Source: Stramonita haemastoma
Taxonomy: Eukaryota; Mollusca; Gastropoda; Neogastropoda; Muricidae
Assembly: GCA_030674155.1 (NCBI GenBank)
Contig: CM060326.1
Span: 39,253,470-39,270,969, forward strand
DNA: 17,500 nucleotides
Direction of reading: 5' to 3'
In this document: positions 9,870 to 17,500 of the stretch, piece by piece
Position numbering within the stretch: the stretch's first letter is position 1
Layout: every line of letters begins with the position of its first letter
Notes under the pieces: generated by a model
The model's database searches: none
Told to the model about the DNA's origin: nothing
What the model saw: only the letters and a program-made list of their open reading frames with translations
Program-made: the position numbers and the translations under genes

Positions 9870-9912
9870 TCTTTCTCTCTGTCTGTCTGTCTCTCTGTCT
9901 GTCTGTATATAT
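9870..9912. repeat. (CTGT)n / (CT)n short array
   Basis: CTCTCTGTCTGTCTGT-type units, then ATATATAT, directly before R3 copy B. With SINE copy 3 removed, it is close to the array at 9442-9624. Confidence 0.93.
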
Positions 9913-10140
9913 ATCTTGACTTGTACTACAATGTATGGATGCAAAAACATTCTTAGCGTAAATAGACACGTATCTGCTTACATCCATGCACTTTTCACAC
10001 GTTAGAAGGAGGGAGAGGTATCGAACGTTGAGTAAAGAGTAAACTACTTAGCGTCGTTTTACTGTCTTGACTTTCCAAACTTCCTGCACTCCAAAACTTT
10101 GCAGGGAGAAGAGAACAGAAGATATTATAGGACGTGACAT
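9913..10140 (+). repeat. Dispersed repeat R3, copy B (partial)
   Basis: TACTACAATGTATGGATG at 9925-9942 matches copy A (TACTACAATGGGTGGATG). Next come ATAGACACGTAT, a CATCCATGCACTTTT block, TAGAAGGAGGGAGAGG, and TGTCTTGACTTTCCAAACTT, which matches the GTCCTCTTGACTTTTAAA block of copy C. The last part, with GGTTTGAAAAGGA in A and C, is not found here. Confidence 0.55.
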
Positions 10141-10153
10141 AGCTAGATGAGAG

Positions 10154-10549
10154 ATGAGTAAGGAACAAGTTGGCTCAGGGGATACAGGAAGAAACCATTA
10201 TTTTCAGTTGTTTGGATGGAAACGTAGGAGCGTGCTGTTTAAACATCAAAGTACTACAAATGATCTAAACTGGAAGCAATGGCAAGCTACATTTCTGCTG
10301 CCTGATTTTCTGCAGATTCCCTGTAATGCGGCTCCCACAAAGCTCTTTGTTATCTCTCCACCTCACACTTTGACTATTCAGCTGGTACACGTAAGGTCAG
10401 AAGTTGTCAAGGAGATAGTAAATGTCAGGCTGCCATCACGCCACCCACCAAAAGGGTCCTGCACTGCTGCTGTGTTGCTTAAGCGGTGTTCAATGATGCC
10501 TTCTTTAAGCCTGCATGTGGAGACACTTCTGATAACAATGATAGCTTAG
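10154..10549 (+). CDS. Open frame of 131 codons, unrecognised, doubtful
   Basis: An ATG-initiated frame that is not simple repeat. I recognise no family, motif, signal peptide or membrane segment. Its last third lies in the first copy of the tandem duplication, where the second copy carries the same codons without the upstream part. The shifted frame over 10489-10560 reads an acidic, plausible-looking peptide (…FFKPACGDTSDNNDSLAEE, then stop), so if there was ever a gene here it is now broken. It may be a transposon relic or chance. Confidence 0.12.
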   Translation: MSKEQVGSGDTGRNHYFQLFGWKRRSVLFKHQSTTNDLNWKQWQATFLLPDFLQIPCNAAPTKLFVISPPHTLTIQLVHVRSEVVKEIVNVRLPSRHPPKGSCTAAVLLKRCSMMPSLSLHVETLLITMIA

Positions 10550-10609
10550 CTGAGGAGTAAGACTAAAACCTCTTCTGATGACAATGATGACTTAGGTAAG
10601 GAGTAAGAC
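10526..10609 (+). repeat. Small imperfect tandem repeat of 46 bp
   Basis: CTTCTGATAACAATGATA at 10526 recurs as CTTCTGATGACAATGATG at 10572, and both are followed by a GGAGTAAGAC end at the same 46-base offset. It is present again in the second long copy (about 11201-11284). One frame of each unit encodes Asp/Ser-rich peptide (TSDNNDSLAEE and TSSDDNDDLGKE), but 46 is not a multiple of three, so the duplication shifted the phase. Confidence 0.8.
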
Positions 10610-10714
10610 ATCCAAGTGCAGTGAAGACCATCAAAACGTACCTCTACCGACTTTCTTCAATGGTCCTCCGATCCTTTTGAAAGCAACTTACTATAAGCAC
10701 AGAAGTGTGTCAGC

Positions 10715-10924
10715 TCAACTCAACTGTCTCAGTCGCCGCGCGATGTCATCAGTAGGAGCTCCACGCAATGCCACTAGAGTTCGCCATCTCTCTCTGTCTC
10801 TTCTGAGTTCTAAAAGCTCTTGTACCCCTCCCAGACCATTGCTCTCAGTGACGTTGGCAGTGTTGGGTGATGGTGGTCTGGATCTGTGTCTTTTGTTCCC
10901 CACGTTTACCGTGTAGAGCTGTCG
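10715..10924 (-). pseudogene. Minus-strand open frame, possible retroelement ORF tail (first copy)
   Basis: About 70 codons lie between stops, with no ATG start. The C-terminal part reads LLELRRDRERWRTLVALRG and then an Arg/Leu-rich end and a stop. An acidic/basic DRxRWRxLV ending is a pattern I associate with the C-termini of non-LTR retrotransposon second proteins. This rests on one short motif and could be coincidence. No reverse transcriptase or endonuclease motif is present nearby. It would be a fragment at most. Confidence 0.2.
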
Positions 10925-11121
10925 TCATTAAAAACACACAAAAGTGTACAGGAAACTAAAACTATATCATCATGAGATCAGAGTAGCAGGAGCCACCGAA
11001 TCAAAGACAGTTTTTTCTTTATTTTCAGAATAGTCAACAGTGAAGAGGAACGGGTAAAAAAGTAAAGGTAAAAAGGTGTCCCATAACCTATGTGGTCGTA
11101 GGGGAGCGAGGCGTCAGAAGG

Positions 11122-11792
11122 ACCAAAAGGGTCCTGCACTGCTGCTGTGTTGCTTAAGCGGTGTTCAATGATGCCTTCTTTAAGCCTGCATGTGGAGACA
11201 CTTCTGATAACAATGATAGCTTAGCTGAGGAGTAAGACTAAAACCTCTTCTGATGACAATGATGACTTAGGTAAGGAGTAAGACATCCAAGTGCAGTGAA
11301 GACCATCAAAACGTACCTCTACCGACTTTCTTCAATGGTCCTCCGATCCTTTTGAAAGCAACTTACTATAAGCACAGAAGTGTGTCAGCTCAACTCAACT
11401 GTCTCAGTCGCCGCGCGATGTCATCAGTAGGAGCTCCACGCAATGCCACTAGAGTTCGCCATCTCTCTCTGTCTCTTCTGAGTTCTAAAAGCTCTTGTAC
11501 CCCTCCCAGACCATTGCTCTCAGTGACGTTGGCAGTGTTGGGTGATGGTGGTCTGGATCTGTGTCTTTTGTTCCCCACGTTTACCGTGTAGAGCTGTCGT
11601 CATTAAAAACACACAAAAGTGTACAGGAAACTAAAACTATATCATCATGAGATCAGAGTAGCAGGAGCCACCGAATCAAAGACAGTTTTTCTTTATTTTC
11701 AGAATAGTCAACAGTGAAGAGGAACGGGTAAAAAAGTAAAGGTAAAAAGGTGTCCCATAACCTATGTGGTCGTAGGGGAGCGAGGCGTCAGA
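11122..11792 (+). repeat. Long tandem duplication, second copy
   Basis: Identical to 10447-11118 apart from one T. The sequence leaves the repeat at GACCTCAGC, while the sequence before the first copy is CATCACGCCACCC, so each outer flank is unique and the duplication is exactly two units. Confidence 0.97.
11390..11599 (-). pseudogene. Minus-strand open frame, possible retroelement ORF tail (second copy)
   Basis: Exact duplicate of the fragment in the first tandem copy, with the same stops. It gives no independent evidence of coding. Confidence 0.2.
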
Positions 11793-12139
11793 GACCTCAG
11801 CTTCTCCAGGGGCCAGCATAATGGAGGGCGTACCCATCTCCTCTCCCTTGCTGCTTTACCTTCCATGACCCTAAAGAGGGCAGGTATCCATTTACAGCTT
11901 GGCAAACTGGGGGAACTGTACTGAAACTAAGGCTCGCAAACGGTCACCCATCCAAATGGTAGTCACATTCAATGCTGCTTTACCTTAGACTGTGTAAAAC
12001 GGGTGCTATGACAACTATGACCATTAAGCTATTCCGTCCCCAGAGGAAAATGTAAGGATGATGATATGGATGTAAACTAGCTTTGAGACTGTAGAAGAAG
12101 AAGACACATATCACACAAAGAACTTAAAATTCACAGTCG
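11793..12139. other. Moderately GC-rich stretch, probably repeat-derived
   Basis: Its composition is higher in GC than the flanks. TGCTGCTTTACCTT occurs twice, near 11849 and 11973. The text around CAGGTATCCATTTACAGCTT resembles words I associate with dispersed invertebrate repeats, without a firm family. The unit probably continues leftward into the end of the long duplication (GTAAAGGTAAAAAGGTGTCC). No open frame. Confidence 0.35.
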
Positions 12140-12330
12140 TCAACCAAAGTTGAAAACTTCCAGAAGAGTCGGGAGTTTCAAACTTCATTCCTAGTTTGCA
12201 CTGGTGCACTTCAGGGTGACAGGTAATGCAGGTTTGAGTACAACCCTGTCACAATGCCAAACGAAATGTTGATTCCTATAATACTATTCCTAAGGAATTT
12301 ATGCTTATAAAACAGAGATAGACAAGAAGA
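12140..12330 (+). repeat. Dispersed repeat R1, copy b (partial)
   Basis: TTTGCACTGGTGCAC at 12195, then GGTAATGCAGGTTTGAGTACA versus GGTAATGCGTTTTTGAGTGCA in copy a, CCCTGTCACA versus CCCTGTCACAT in copy c, AACGAAATGTTGATTCC versus AACAAAATTTCGATTCC, and a weak TATGCTTATA/CAGAGATAGA end. It is shorter and more diverged than copies a and c. It is followed by a (TG)n array. Confidence 0.65.
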
Positions 12331-12355
12331 CAGGATGGGGAAGCGGTTGTTTCTG

Positions 12356-12356
<1 letters not shown>

Positions 12357-12436
<80 letters not shown>

Positions 12437-12535
12437 TGTATGTAGTGTGTGTGGTGTTGTGCGTGCGTGCGTGCGTGCGTGTGTGTGTATGTGTGGGTGT
12501 GTGTTTGTGTGTATGTGTGTGTGCACACCTGTGTG
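12357..12535. repeat. (TG)n microsatellite with (GCGT)n patch
   Basis: About 180 bases of TG with GG and TA interruptions and a short GCGTGCGT patch near 12461-12480. The plus frames read Cys-Val repeats, the minus frames Thr-His. No gene. Confidence 0.98.
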
Positions 12536-13234
12536 CACTTTACTAAAAAAAAAAGGGACTTCACATGACAAAATCCAACTGACTATATCTACCATGCGCG
12601 TAACACTTAAGACTAGGCATGTTAAAACTGTGACAATTTTCTGTTCACAATATAAAAATAAAATCTAGTGCTACCATTATTAAGAACCCTGTTTCAAGAA
12701 GTCAGAATAAGAACAAAATGTTAATTGAAAACTAAATCTTTTCTTTTTTATTGACTCTGGGGACAACTATGCTCCGCTAATATCCATGGACCTTTCTTGT
12801 TCATCTGGATGCTTAACTGAGGGTATAGGGCCAGTAATATTATTGTGTACGAACAAATATCTTATTTTCTTATTTTAGCACTTACAAATGATCATAGTTA
12901 CTTTTCTAATTCAAACCTATGAAAACAGCTTTTATTTTCTTTGTGTATAAACACAATGACATGCAAATATTGAATGAGTGTTTCGTACAGTAATCTATAT
13001 TTATCCATTTGCTATTTATCTATTATTTATTTCGTTTTCTCTGTATCGCTCCATATGTTACTTTACATGAGCACCCATTCATATATTTTTTACTTTCTTT
13101 ATATCTAATATAGTAAATGTCTATACACCATGGCTCTCCCTTTTCCACCAAAAAAATCAATTCCACAGAAACCCCCCCAAAAGGGCTATACAAAATGATT
13201 AATGCACTTTATTATCACACTTCATGCTTCTTTA
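12536..13234. other. AT-rich stretch, no feature seen
   Basis: Ordinary AT-rich sequence with T-rich runs and a TATTTAT-rich patch near 13005-13035. No open frame of note, no RNA gene, and no clear match to the equivalent interval after R1 copy a. Confidence 0.5.
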
Positions 13235-13745
13235 GGTAGCTTTTCACTGGCTGGCACATCATAATGCGTTTTCTCTTGACAGCTCCAAACTGCCAGTAAA
13301 TCAAAAATTCTTAAGTCCACGCTGACTAAAAAGCACTAAACACATCCCCCACTTCACCACCCTCTTCTCCCCCCAGAGCCCACAATTTCTCTACCCTGCC
13401 CCATCGCACCACAGCATTTTATGACTTTGCTGTTCACGGTACAGTGACTCCAAGAAGGATGAAAGTGCCGACCGGCAAGCACAGGGGACTGTGGCCAGTC
13501 CTCCAGACTCCGGAGGACCAGTGGTGCGGATTGGGGTCAGGGCCATCATCATCACATCGATAGTCCAGCACACAAACTGGTACTTGCCTGCGCTGTAATG
13601 ATTTGCCCGGCTTCTTTGGTAAAGGGCGGAATAAGGGCTATCGTAAATCAAAGAGGTATGGGAACTGTTGCAGTTTTTTGGTTGGTTTTTTTTTTTTTTT
13701 AGTTTAAGGCATCAATTTTCTTTTCTTCTTTTTTCTTTTCTACCT
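13235..13745 (+). repeat. Dispersed repeat R2, copy b
   Basis: It matches R2 copy a block by block: CATCATAATGCGTTTTCTCTT, AGTCCACGCTGACTAAAA, a C-rich stretch, TTCACGGTACAGTGAC, GATGAAAGTGCCGACC, GACTCCGGAGGACCAG at 13506, GGTCAGGGCCATCATC, ATCGATAGTCCAGC, and GGAACTGTTGCAGT followed by T-rich sequence. Where copy a has 223 bases of TATG, this copy has CTATCGTAAATCAAAG, close to the pre-expansion state. An 86-codon minus-strand frame (13391-13651) lies wholly inside and has no recognised motif. Confidence 0.75.
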
Positions 13746-13753
13746 CAAGTAGC

Positions 13754-14112
13754 TTTTTTATTTATTTTTATTATTATTATTATTATTTTAAGATAATGGG
13801 ATAAGTACTCAAGCACTTTTTTTTTACACCCAGTCCCCATGTGTATGCAGTTGTGTATATTTTGTCACCCATTCCCTCTGGCACACAATGACCTACTCTT
13901 TTGAAAAGGGGAACAGGTTTTAACATATGCGCAAGATGTTCTTCGTGCGTTCGCACACGGGACCTCCGTTTATAGTCTCATCCGAAAGACTTTAATGAGG
14001 AGTGGAGTCAGCACTGATGTAGAGGAAAAAAAATCCTCTCAAACGAAATTTGAACCAGGATCAGCACATCACGAGCACATCACTCTATCTAACCACCAGG
14101 TTATCCCTTCCC
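13754..14112 (-). mobile_element. Full-length tRNA-derived SINE (copy 4), diverged
   Basis: On the minus strand the head starts near 14112 with AAGGGATAACCTGGTGGTTAG (A-box region near 14106-14090) and a B-box region GGTTCAAATTTC near 14059. The body keeps the AGTGCTGACTCCACTCC block, CTTTCGGATGAGACTATAAA, CGCACGAAGAACATCTTG and GTGTGCCAGAGGGAATGGG. The 3' end has CCCATTATCTTAAAATAATA with an (AAT)n tail on that strand. Its many substitutions make it an old copy. It lies between R2 copy b and segment D copy 2. Confidence 0.9.
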
Positions 14113-14288
14113 ACTTCTGTCTTTGAGAATGAAAGGATGACAGAAGGTGCATGAGGTTGCACGGAAGAAGAAGGAATACCCCCAAAAGAAAATGCAAGGG
14201 AAACACTGAAATTTCAGCACAGCTTTTTTTTTCTGGCCTGTCTTCATGTCTGGTCTTTGGTTACTTTGTAAGCTGATAGTGTTTTACA

Positions 14289-14382
14289 CACCTTAAGTGT
14301 CTCTTTTTTCACCTGAAGTGTCTGCTCTTTTATGCACCTGAAGTGTCTGCTCTTTTATTCACCTTAAGTGTCTGCTCTTTGA
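14289..14382 (+). repeat. Minisatellite, four units of 21-25 bp
   Basis: Units start with CACCTTAAGTGTCT or CACCTGAAGTGTCT at 14289, 14310, 14335 and 14360 and end with a GCTCTTT-type stretch. The first unit lacks four bases. Units 1 and 4 carry TTAAG and units 2 and 3 carry TGAAG. Nothing of the kind occurs after the SINE at 8761-9121. Confidence 0.9.
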
Positions 14383-14429
14383 ACAACCTCTCATTCATCA
14401 CCATCTGTGTCTAAAGATGTCGATGTCCT

Positions 14430-14660
14430 CCTGCTATCCTCTCATTGAAAACAAGGAGATCAGAGGACTCAGTGCCTCCTTGGGTAAAAGCTGATTAGTG
14501 ACTGGGGAGGTTCAGAACTAACTCCTACAGTACACCATACTGGTTCATACGTCATCTCTGGCCACTTGGAAAATGGCAAATGCATCTAGGCGAGTCTGTA
14601 TGGCTTTACTTAAAGAATGGATCACAGAAGAGGATTTCTTTTCGTAAAGATCACAGTTGT
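14430..14660 (+). repeat. Repeat segment D, copy 2
   Basis: Counterpart of 9215-9420, anchored at AAAGCTGATTAG (14487). It lies between SINE copy 4 and the (CT)n array that precedes R3 copy C, the same order as at D copy 1. Similarity is clear around the anchor and weak elsewhere. Confidence 0.45.
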
Positions 14661-14673
14661 TTAAGAATGCCTC

Positions 14674-14816
<143 letters not shown>

Positions 14817-14819
14817 CTC

Positions 14820-15195
14820 TGTCTCAGGCTAGCATCGCAATGTCTGGATGAGGTATTGTAGTGTGTATAGACACTCACGTGGGTAATATCATCCACACCC
14901 TTTTTACAGCTTAGCTTCGAGGTGGAAAGGGAGCCAGTGAGCTAAAGTAAAAAGGGTACATCCTGAATGCTGCTTTGTCCTCTTGACTTTTAAAAAGACT
15001 TTGGATTTTAGAAGCCAGCGTTGAAGATATGAACAACCACAAAGGGCAATACAGAAGTATGTCAACTGAGGAAAGAACTCCGTGGCTCAGTGGCTATATA
15101 TATAAAAAAAAAGATTATAAGTGGTTTGAAAAAATAAGATTATAAGTGGTTTGAAAAGGACAGTGACAGAGTACTGATGGTAAGATGACTCATAT
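14820..15195 (+). repeat. Dispersed repeat R3, copy C
   Basis: Its order of blocks is the same as in copy A: GCAATGTCTGGATG, GTATAGACACTCACGTG, CTCTTGACTTTTAAAAAGAC, GAAGATATGAAC (GAAAATATGAAA in A), GGCTCAGTGGCTATA (GGGTCAGTGTATACG in A), GGTTTGAAAAGGA at 15148-15160, then GATGGTAAGATGAC (GATGGTAAAA in A). A 25-bp unit beginning AAGATTATAAGTGG is tandemly duplicated at 15111-15160. No coding capacity. Confidence 0.62.
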
Positions 15196-15503
15196 AAGTA
15201 CTATAAGAACACCTTTTACAGAAATGGCAAAACTTTTGTCTGTGAGAGAGAGAAAAAAAGAAAGCTTATCTAAAAGAGCATTTTTAGGTTGTTTTTGCGG
15301 TTGTTTTCAAATTATGGCCCCAGGGGTCCCCCCATAATATTCACTCTGCTTCAAACAACAGGCAGAGAATCACCGTAAGACTGTTAGTAAACACTGGGTG
15401 AGAACATTTTGTGTGTGGCTGTTTTCATTTTTTTTTTGTAATGCAGACAGTCATATTCAGGTTTAATAGTTTTTTTTATATAGGTCAAAGCTTGTTATAC
15501 TAA

Positions 15504-16004
15504 GTGCTTGTTATGACTGAAGAAAAAACTCAACATAATTTTTTTTTTAAACAGTACAATATTTTCTACATAAGCGTTGGTTGCTTTACTCACACCAAAA
15601 CTGATAAAAGCTACAGTCTAATCGAAAGGCATTTATCTAAAAGAAAAGTTTTAATGACTAGTTTCTATGCTTCCTATTATGCAAGTTTTACAATCACATC
15701 TTTCTGTTTTTACTTTTCTGGTATCAGTCAGGTTTTATGGTTTTTTTTGCCATTTACGCTGATCAGGAGTGCCTTAGCAGTGCAATTCTTTGATCTATGG
15801 AAGCACAACATGGACATGATGCAATCTAAAACATCAAATCTAATACTATTCCAAGGTGACAGAGAAATTCGATACGCATCTGATAATTATTTCCTGTTTG
15901 TGTTGTATTCAAAAGCCACATTATGTTTTATTCAGTGTTACATGCCGTTGACTTCTTGTGTCTTGTCTTCAGATGTCATGAGATCCCTGTGGTGTGCTGA
16001 TTGA
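15504..16004 (+). CDS. Longest non-repetitive open frame, hypothetical, doubtful
   Basis: It is open for 166 codons. The first ATG is at 15513, giving 163 residues, and the frame ends with TGA at 16002-16004. I recognise no family. Residues about 50-95 are rich in Phe, Tyr, Ile and Leu and could hold one or two membrane segments (…FTITSFCFYF… and …VLWFFLPFTLI…), but AT-rich DNA gives such codons readily. Composition matches the flanks, and no splice or promoter signal was identified. A chance frame is the more likely explanation; a single-exon gene or an exon cannot be excluded. Confidence 0.12.
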   Translation: MLVMTEEKTQHNFFFKQYNIFYISVGCFTHTKTDKSYSLIERHLSKRKVLMTSFYASYYASFTITSFCFYFSGISQVLWFFLPFTLIRSALAVQFFDLWKHNMDMMQSKTSNLILFQGDREIRYASDNYFLFVLYSKATLCFIQCYMPLTSCVLSSDVMRSLWCAD

Positions 16005-16769
16005 ATCCATATAATGTCTCTTGTTTCGGCGAAGAGGAGGAGGAGGAAGCAAGGGCGTGTTGCTCTAGGGGAAAAGAGAAAGAGCAACAAATCAAACGTG
16101 TGAAAATAAAAACATTGTTCTCCAATGTCTGGAATAGAATTAACAATTGAACATAAAGCAGTCTATCGGTGAAAATGAAACCTTTTTTTTTTTAGTTATA
16201 AGAAAGACACATTTCTAGGGTTTGTGTAATCCTATTTCAAACCTTTAACTTCATTTCATAAAAGAAAAGCTTGTCCTAACATAGTTTTGCGGTCCAAATG
16301 CAAGCTTTATATAACAGGCAGTCGGAAAATTTTCTGCAGTTTCAATTCTTTAAATTTTATTAAGCTTCTAGTTTACAATTGTTTAAAGGCATCTTGTATG
16401 GACATTTTTGTTTAGTTAGTGCGTAGTGTCCTTGAAGCTAGGATATCAATATAAGCCATGATAGGCTCTACACGGAAGCTATCAAGCAATAATGACTTAT
16501 TACATGTTTAATAATGAAAACATATGTAACACATTTTTTGGTGTAAGTCCAGCTATTCAATCAGTACATACTGTTGACATCTTTATAAGTATGTTTTATC
16601 TGCTGGACACAAGAATGTAAAACATAGCTAAGGCCAAATTAAGATGACACAGCAATGAAAAGTGACCTTGCAATTTTGCGATTTTTTGTTGTATTTTGAT
16701 GAGGTTACTACTTAAACACTTAATCATAACAATAGCTTCAAAGTTGATCCTTTTCTTTTGTACTCTGCA
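16005..16769. other. AT-rich stretch, no feature seen
   Basis: Contains short GAGGAGGAGGAGG and T11 runs but no open frame of note and no recognised repeat copy. It occupies the interval between R3 and R1 in the third unit. Confidence 0.5.
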
Positions 16770-17165
16770 ACTGACAGACAGAGAGACAAATAAACAGACA
16801 TCTTTGACAAAAAAACCTGGAAAGTTACTACTAGTCCAGCTAAGAGCACATCAGAATACATAGTTGAAAAACTTGGAAACAGACGTTGTTGGAGAGCAGA
16901 ATTGATAGTGTCAGGCTTTAGGGATTGCACTGGTACTAACCCCCCCCCCCCCACTCCTACACCCCACCTCCCCTGAATTTATGGATAACGCGTTTTTAAG
17001 TGCAGCCCTGTCACATAGTTTCAAACAAAATTTCGATTCCCATAATCTCACCCTGTTATTTTCATGCTCATATATCATAACTAAACAAGACAGATGAAAC
17101 AGAGGGAGTTGCATCCTTTCTTTTTTTTGTTGTTAGTCTGCCTTCCAAACTTAAGTTTTGATGTT
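16770..17165 (+). repeat. Dispersed repeat R1, copy c
   Basis: It matches R1 copy a throughout: AAAGTTACTACTAG, GATAGTGTCAGGCTTTAGGG versus GTAGTGTCCAGCTTAACGG, TTGCACTGGT at 16925, GCGTTTTTAAGTGCAGCCCT, AACAAAATTTCGATTCC, TTCATGCTCATATATCAT, ACTAAACAAGACAGATG and AGTCTGCCTTCCAAACTTAA. A C13 run and a short C-rich insert (16940-16974) sit where copies a and b have CTTCAAATGG and CTTCAGGGTG. Confidence 0.72.
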
Positions 17166-17323
17166 TTGTGTCTTCCCCACTGCTTTCTGTGTCTAAACCT
17201 AGGGTATGCGAATTAAAAAAAAAGTTTTGATTCGTGTTCATGTTTTACTGACGAAAAGTTAATGCTGAGGTTTATGTGCAAACCTGCTAAAACTTTCTTT
17301 TTCTGATAAATATATCTTATTCC

Positions 17324-17325
<2 letters not shown>

Positions 17326-17354
<29 letters not shown>
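17326..17354. repeat. Poly-C run (C29)
   Basis: Twenty-nine consecutive C in AT-rich surroundings, the longest homopolymer in the window. The minus-strand frame across it reads a Gly run and is an artefact. The complementary G29 could adopt a G-quadruplex. Its length is likely to vary between individuals and between reads. The remaining 146 bases to the window end hold nothing I recognise. Confidence 0.97.
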
Positions 17355-17500
17355 GAGAAATTATCAAATAAAGCCAAACCATCACTTACGTAAATGCTTT
17401 TTTGTGTCATTTTAAGCCAGACAGTCCTTTGCAAAATATATAATCTATGGCTAATAGAAAATCGAAGAATAAGTGTTTTAAAACATCATTTGTCGGACAA

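Larger units (their letters stand above)
10447..11118 (+). repeat. Long tandem duplication, first copy
   Basis: This copy starts at ACCAAAAGGGTCC and ends at GAGGCGTCAGA. The second copy follows after only three bases (AGG). The two copies agree base for base as far as I can read, except that this one has T6 at 11011-11016 where the second has T5. Such identity points to a very recent duplication or to an assembly artefact. Confidence 0.97.

Noticed and set aside
13391..13651. 86-codon minus-strand frame
   Set aside because: It lies wholly inside R2 copy b, has no recognised motif, and no matching frame is evident in R2 copy a.

Overview
This is eukaryotic, non-coding, repeat-dominated DNA. 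Nothing looks bacterial: there is no operon-like gene packing, and nearly all long open frames are translations of simple repeats. A tRNA-headed SINE family, abundant (CT)n, (CTGT)n, (TATG)n and (CA)n arrays, and AT-rich filler all fit an invertebrate genome. A mollusc, probably a gastropod, is my best guess. This is inferred from the general style of the sequence, not from a diagnostic gene. By hand count, roughly one seventh of the window is micro- or minisatellite.

Layout: 1-420 is a (CT)n tract plus dispersed repeat R3 (copy A). A decayed minus-strand SINE sits at about 1258-1530. Repeat R1 (copy a) is at 2309-2645, next to a long (AC)n. Repeat R2 (copy a) is at about 3733-4565 and is split by a 223-bp (TATG)n array. 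A compound satellite block fills 4601-5770, including a 15-unit 17/18-bp minisatellite. A quiet AT-rich stretch of about 1.6 kb follows and holds an 18-bp perfect palindrome. An intact SINE lies at 7527-7890, then (TA)n and (GA/GACAGA)n arrays, a minus-strand SINE at 8761-9121, segment D, and a (TGTC)n/(CT)n array. A 5'-truncated young SINE follows at 9625-9799, then R3 copy B. At 10447-11792 there is a nearly perfect direct tandem duplication of about 672 bp. R1 copy b, (TG)n, R2 copy b, a fourth minus-strand SINE, a small minisatellite, segment D again, (CT)n and R3 copy C follow. The window ends with a quiet region, R1 copy c and a run of 29 C.

The most interesting structure is the arrangement. 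R3, R1 and R2 recur in the same order, orientation and approximate spacing (R3 to R1 is 2.36, 2.26 and 2.08 kb; R1 to R2 is 1.62 and 1.31 kb). This suggests that much of the window is old, diverged copies of one longer unit, later remodelled by SINE insertions and microsatellite growth. The family names R1, R2, R3 and D are mine, from comparing the window with itself.

I see no convincing protein-coding gene, no functional RNA gene and no CRISPR array. Three low-confidence open frames are recorded. There are no genes here whose cooperation could be described.
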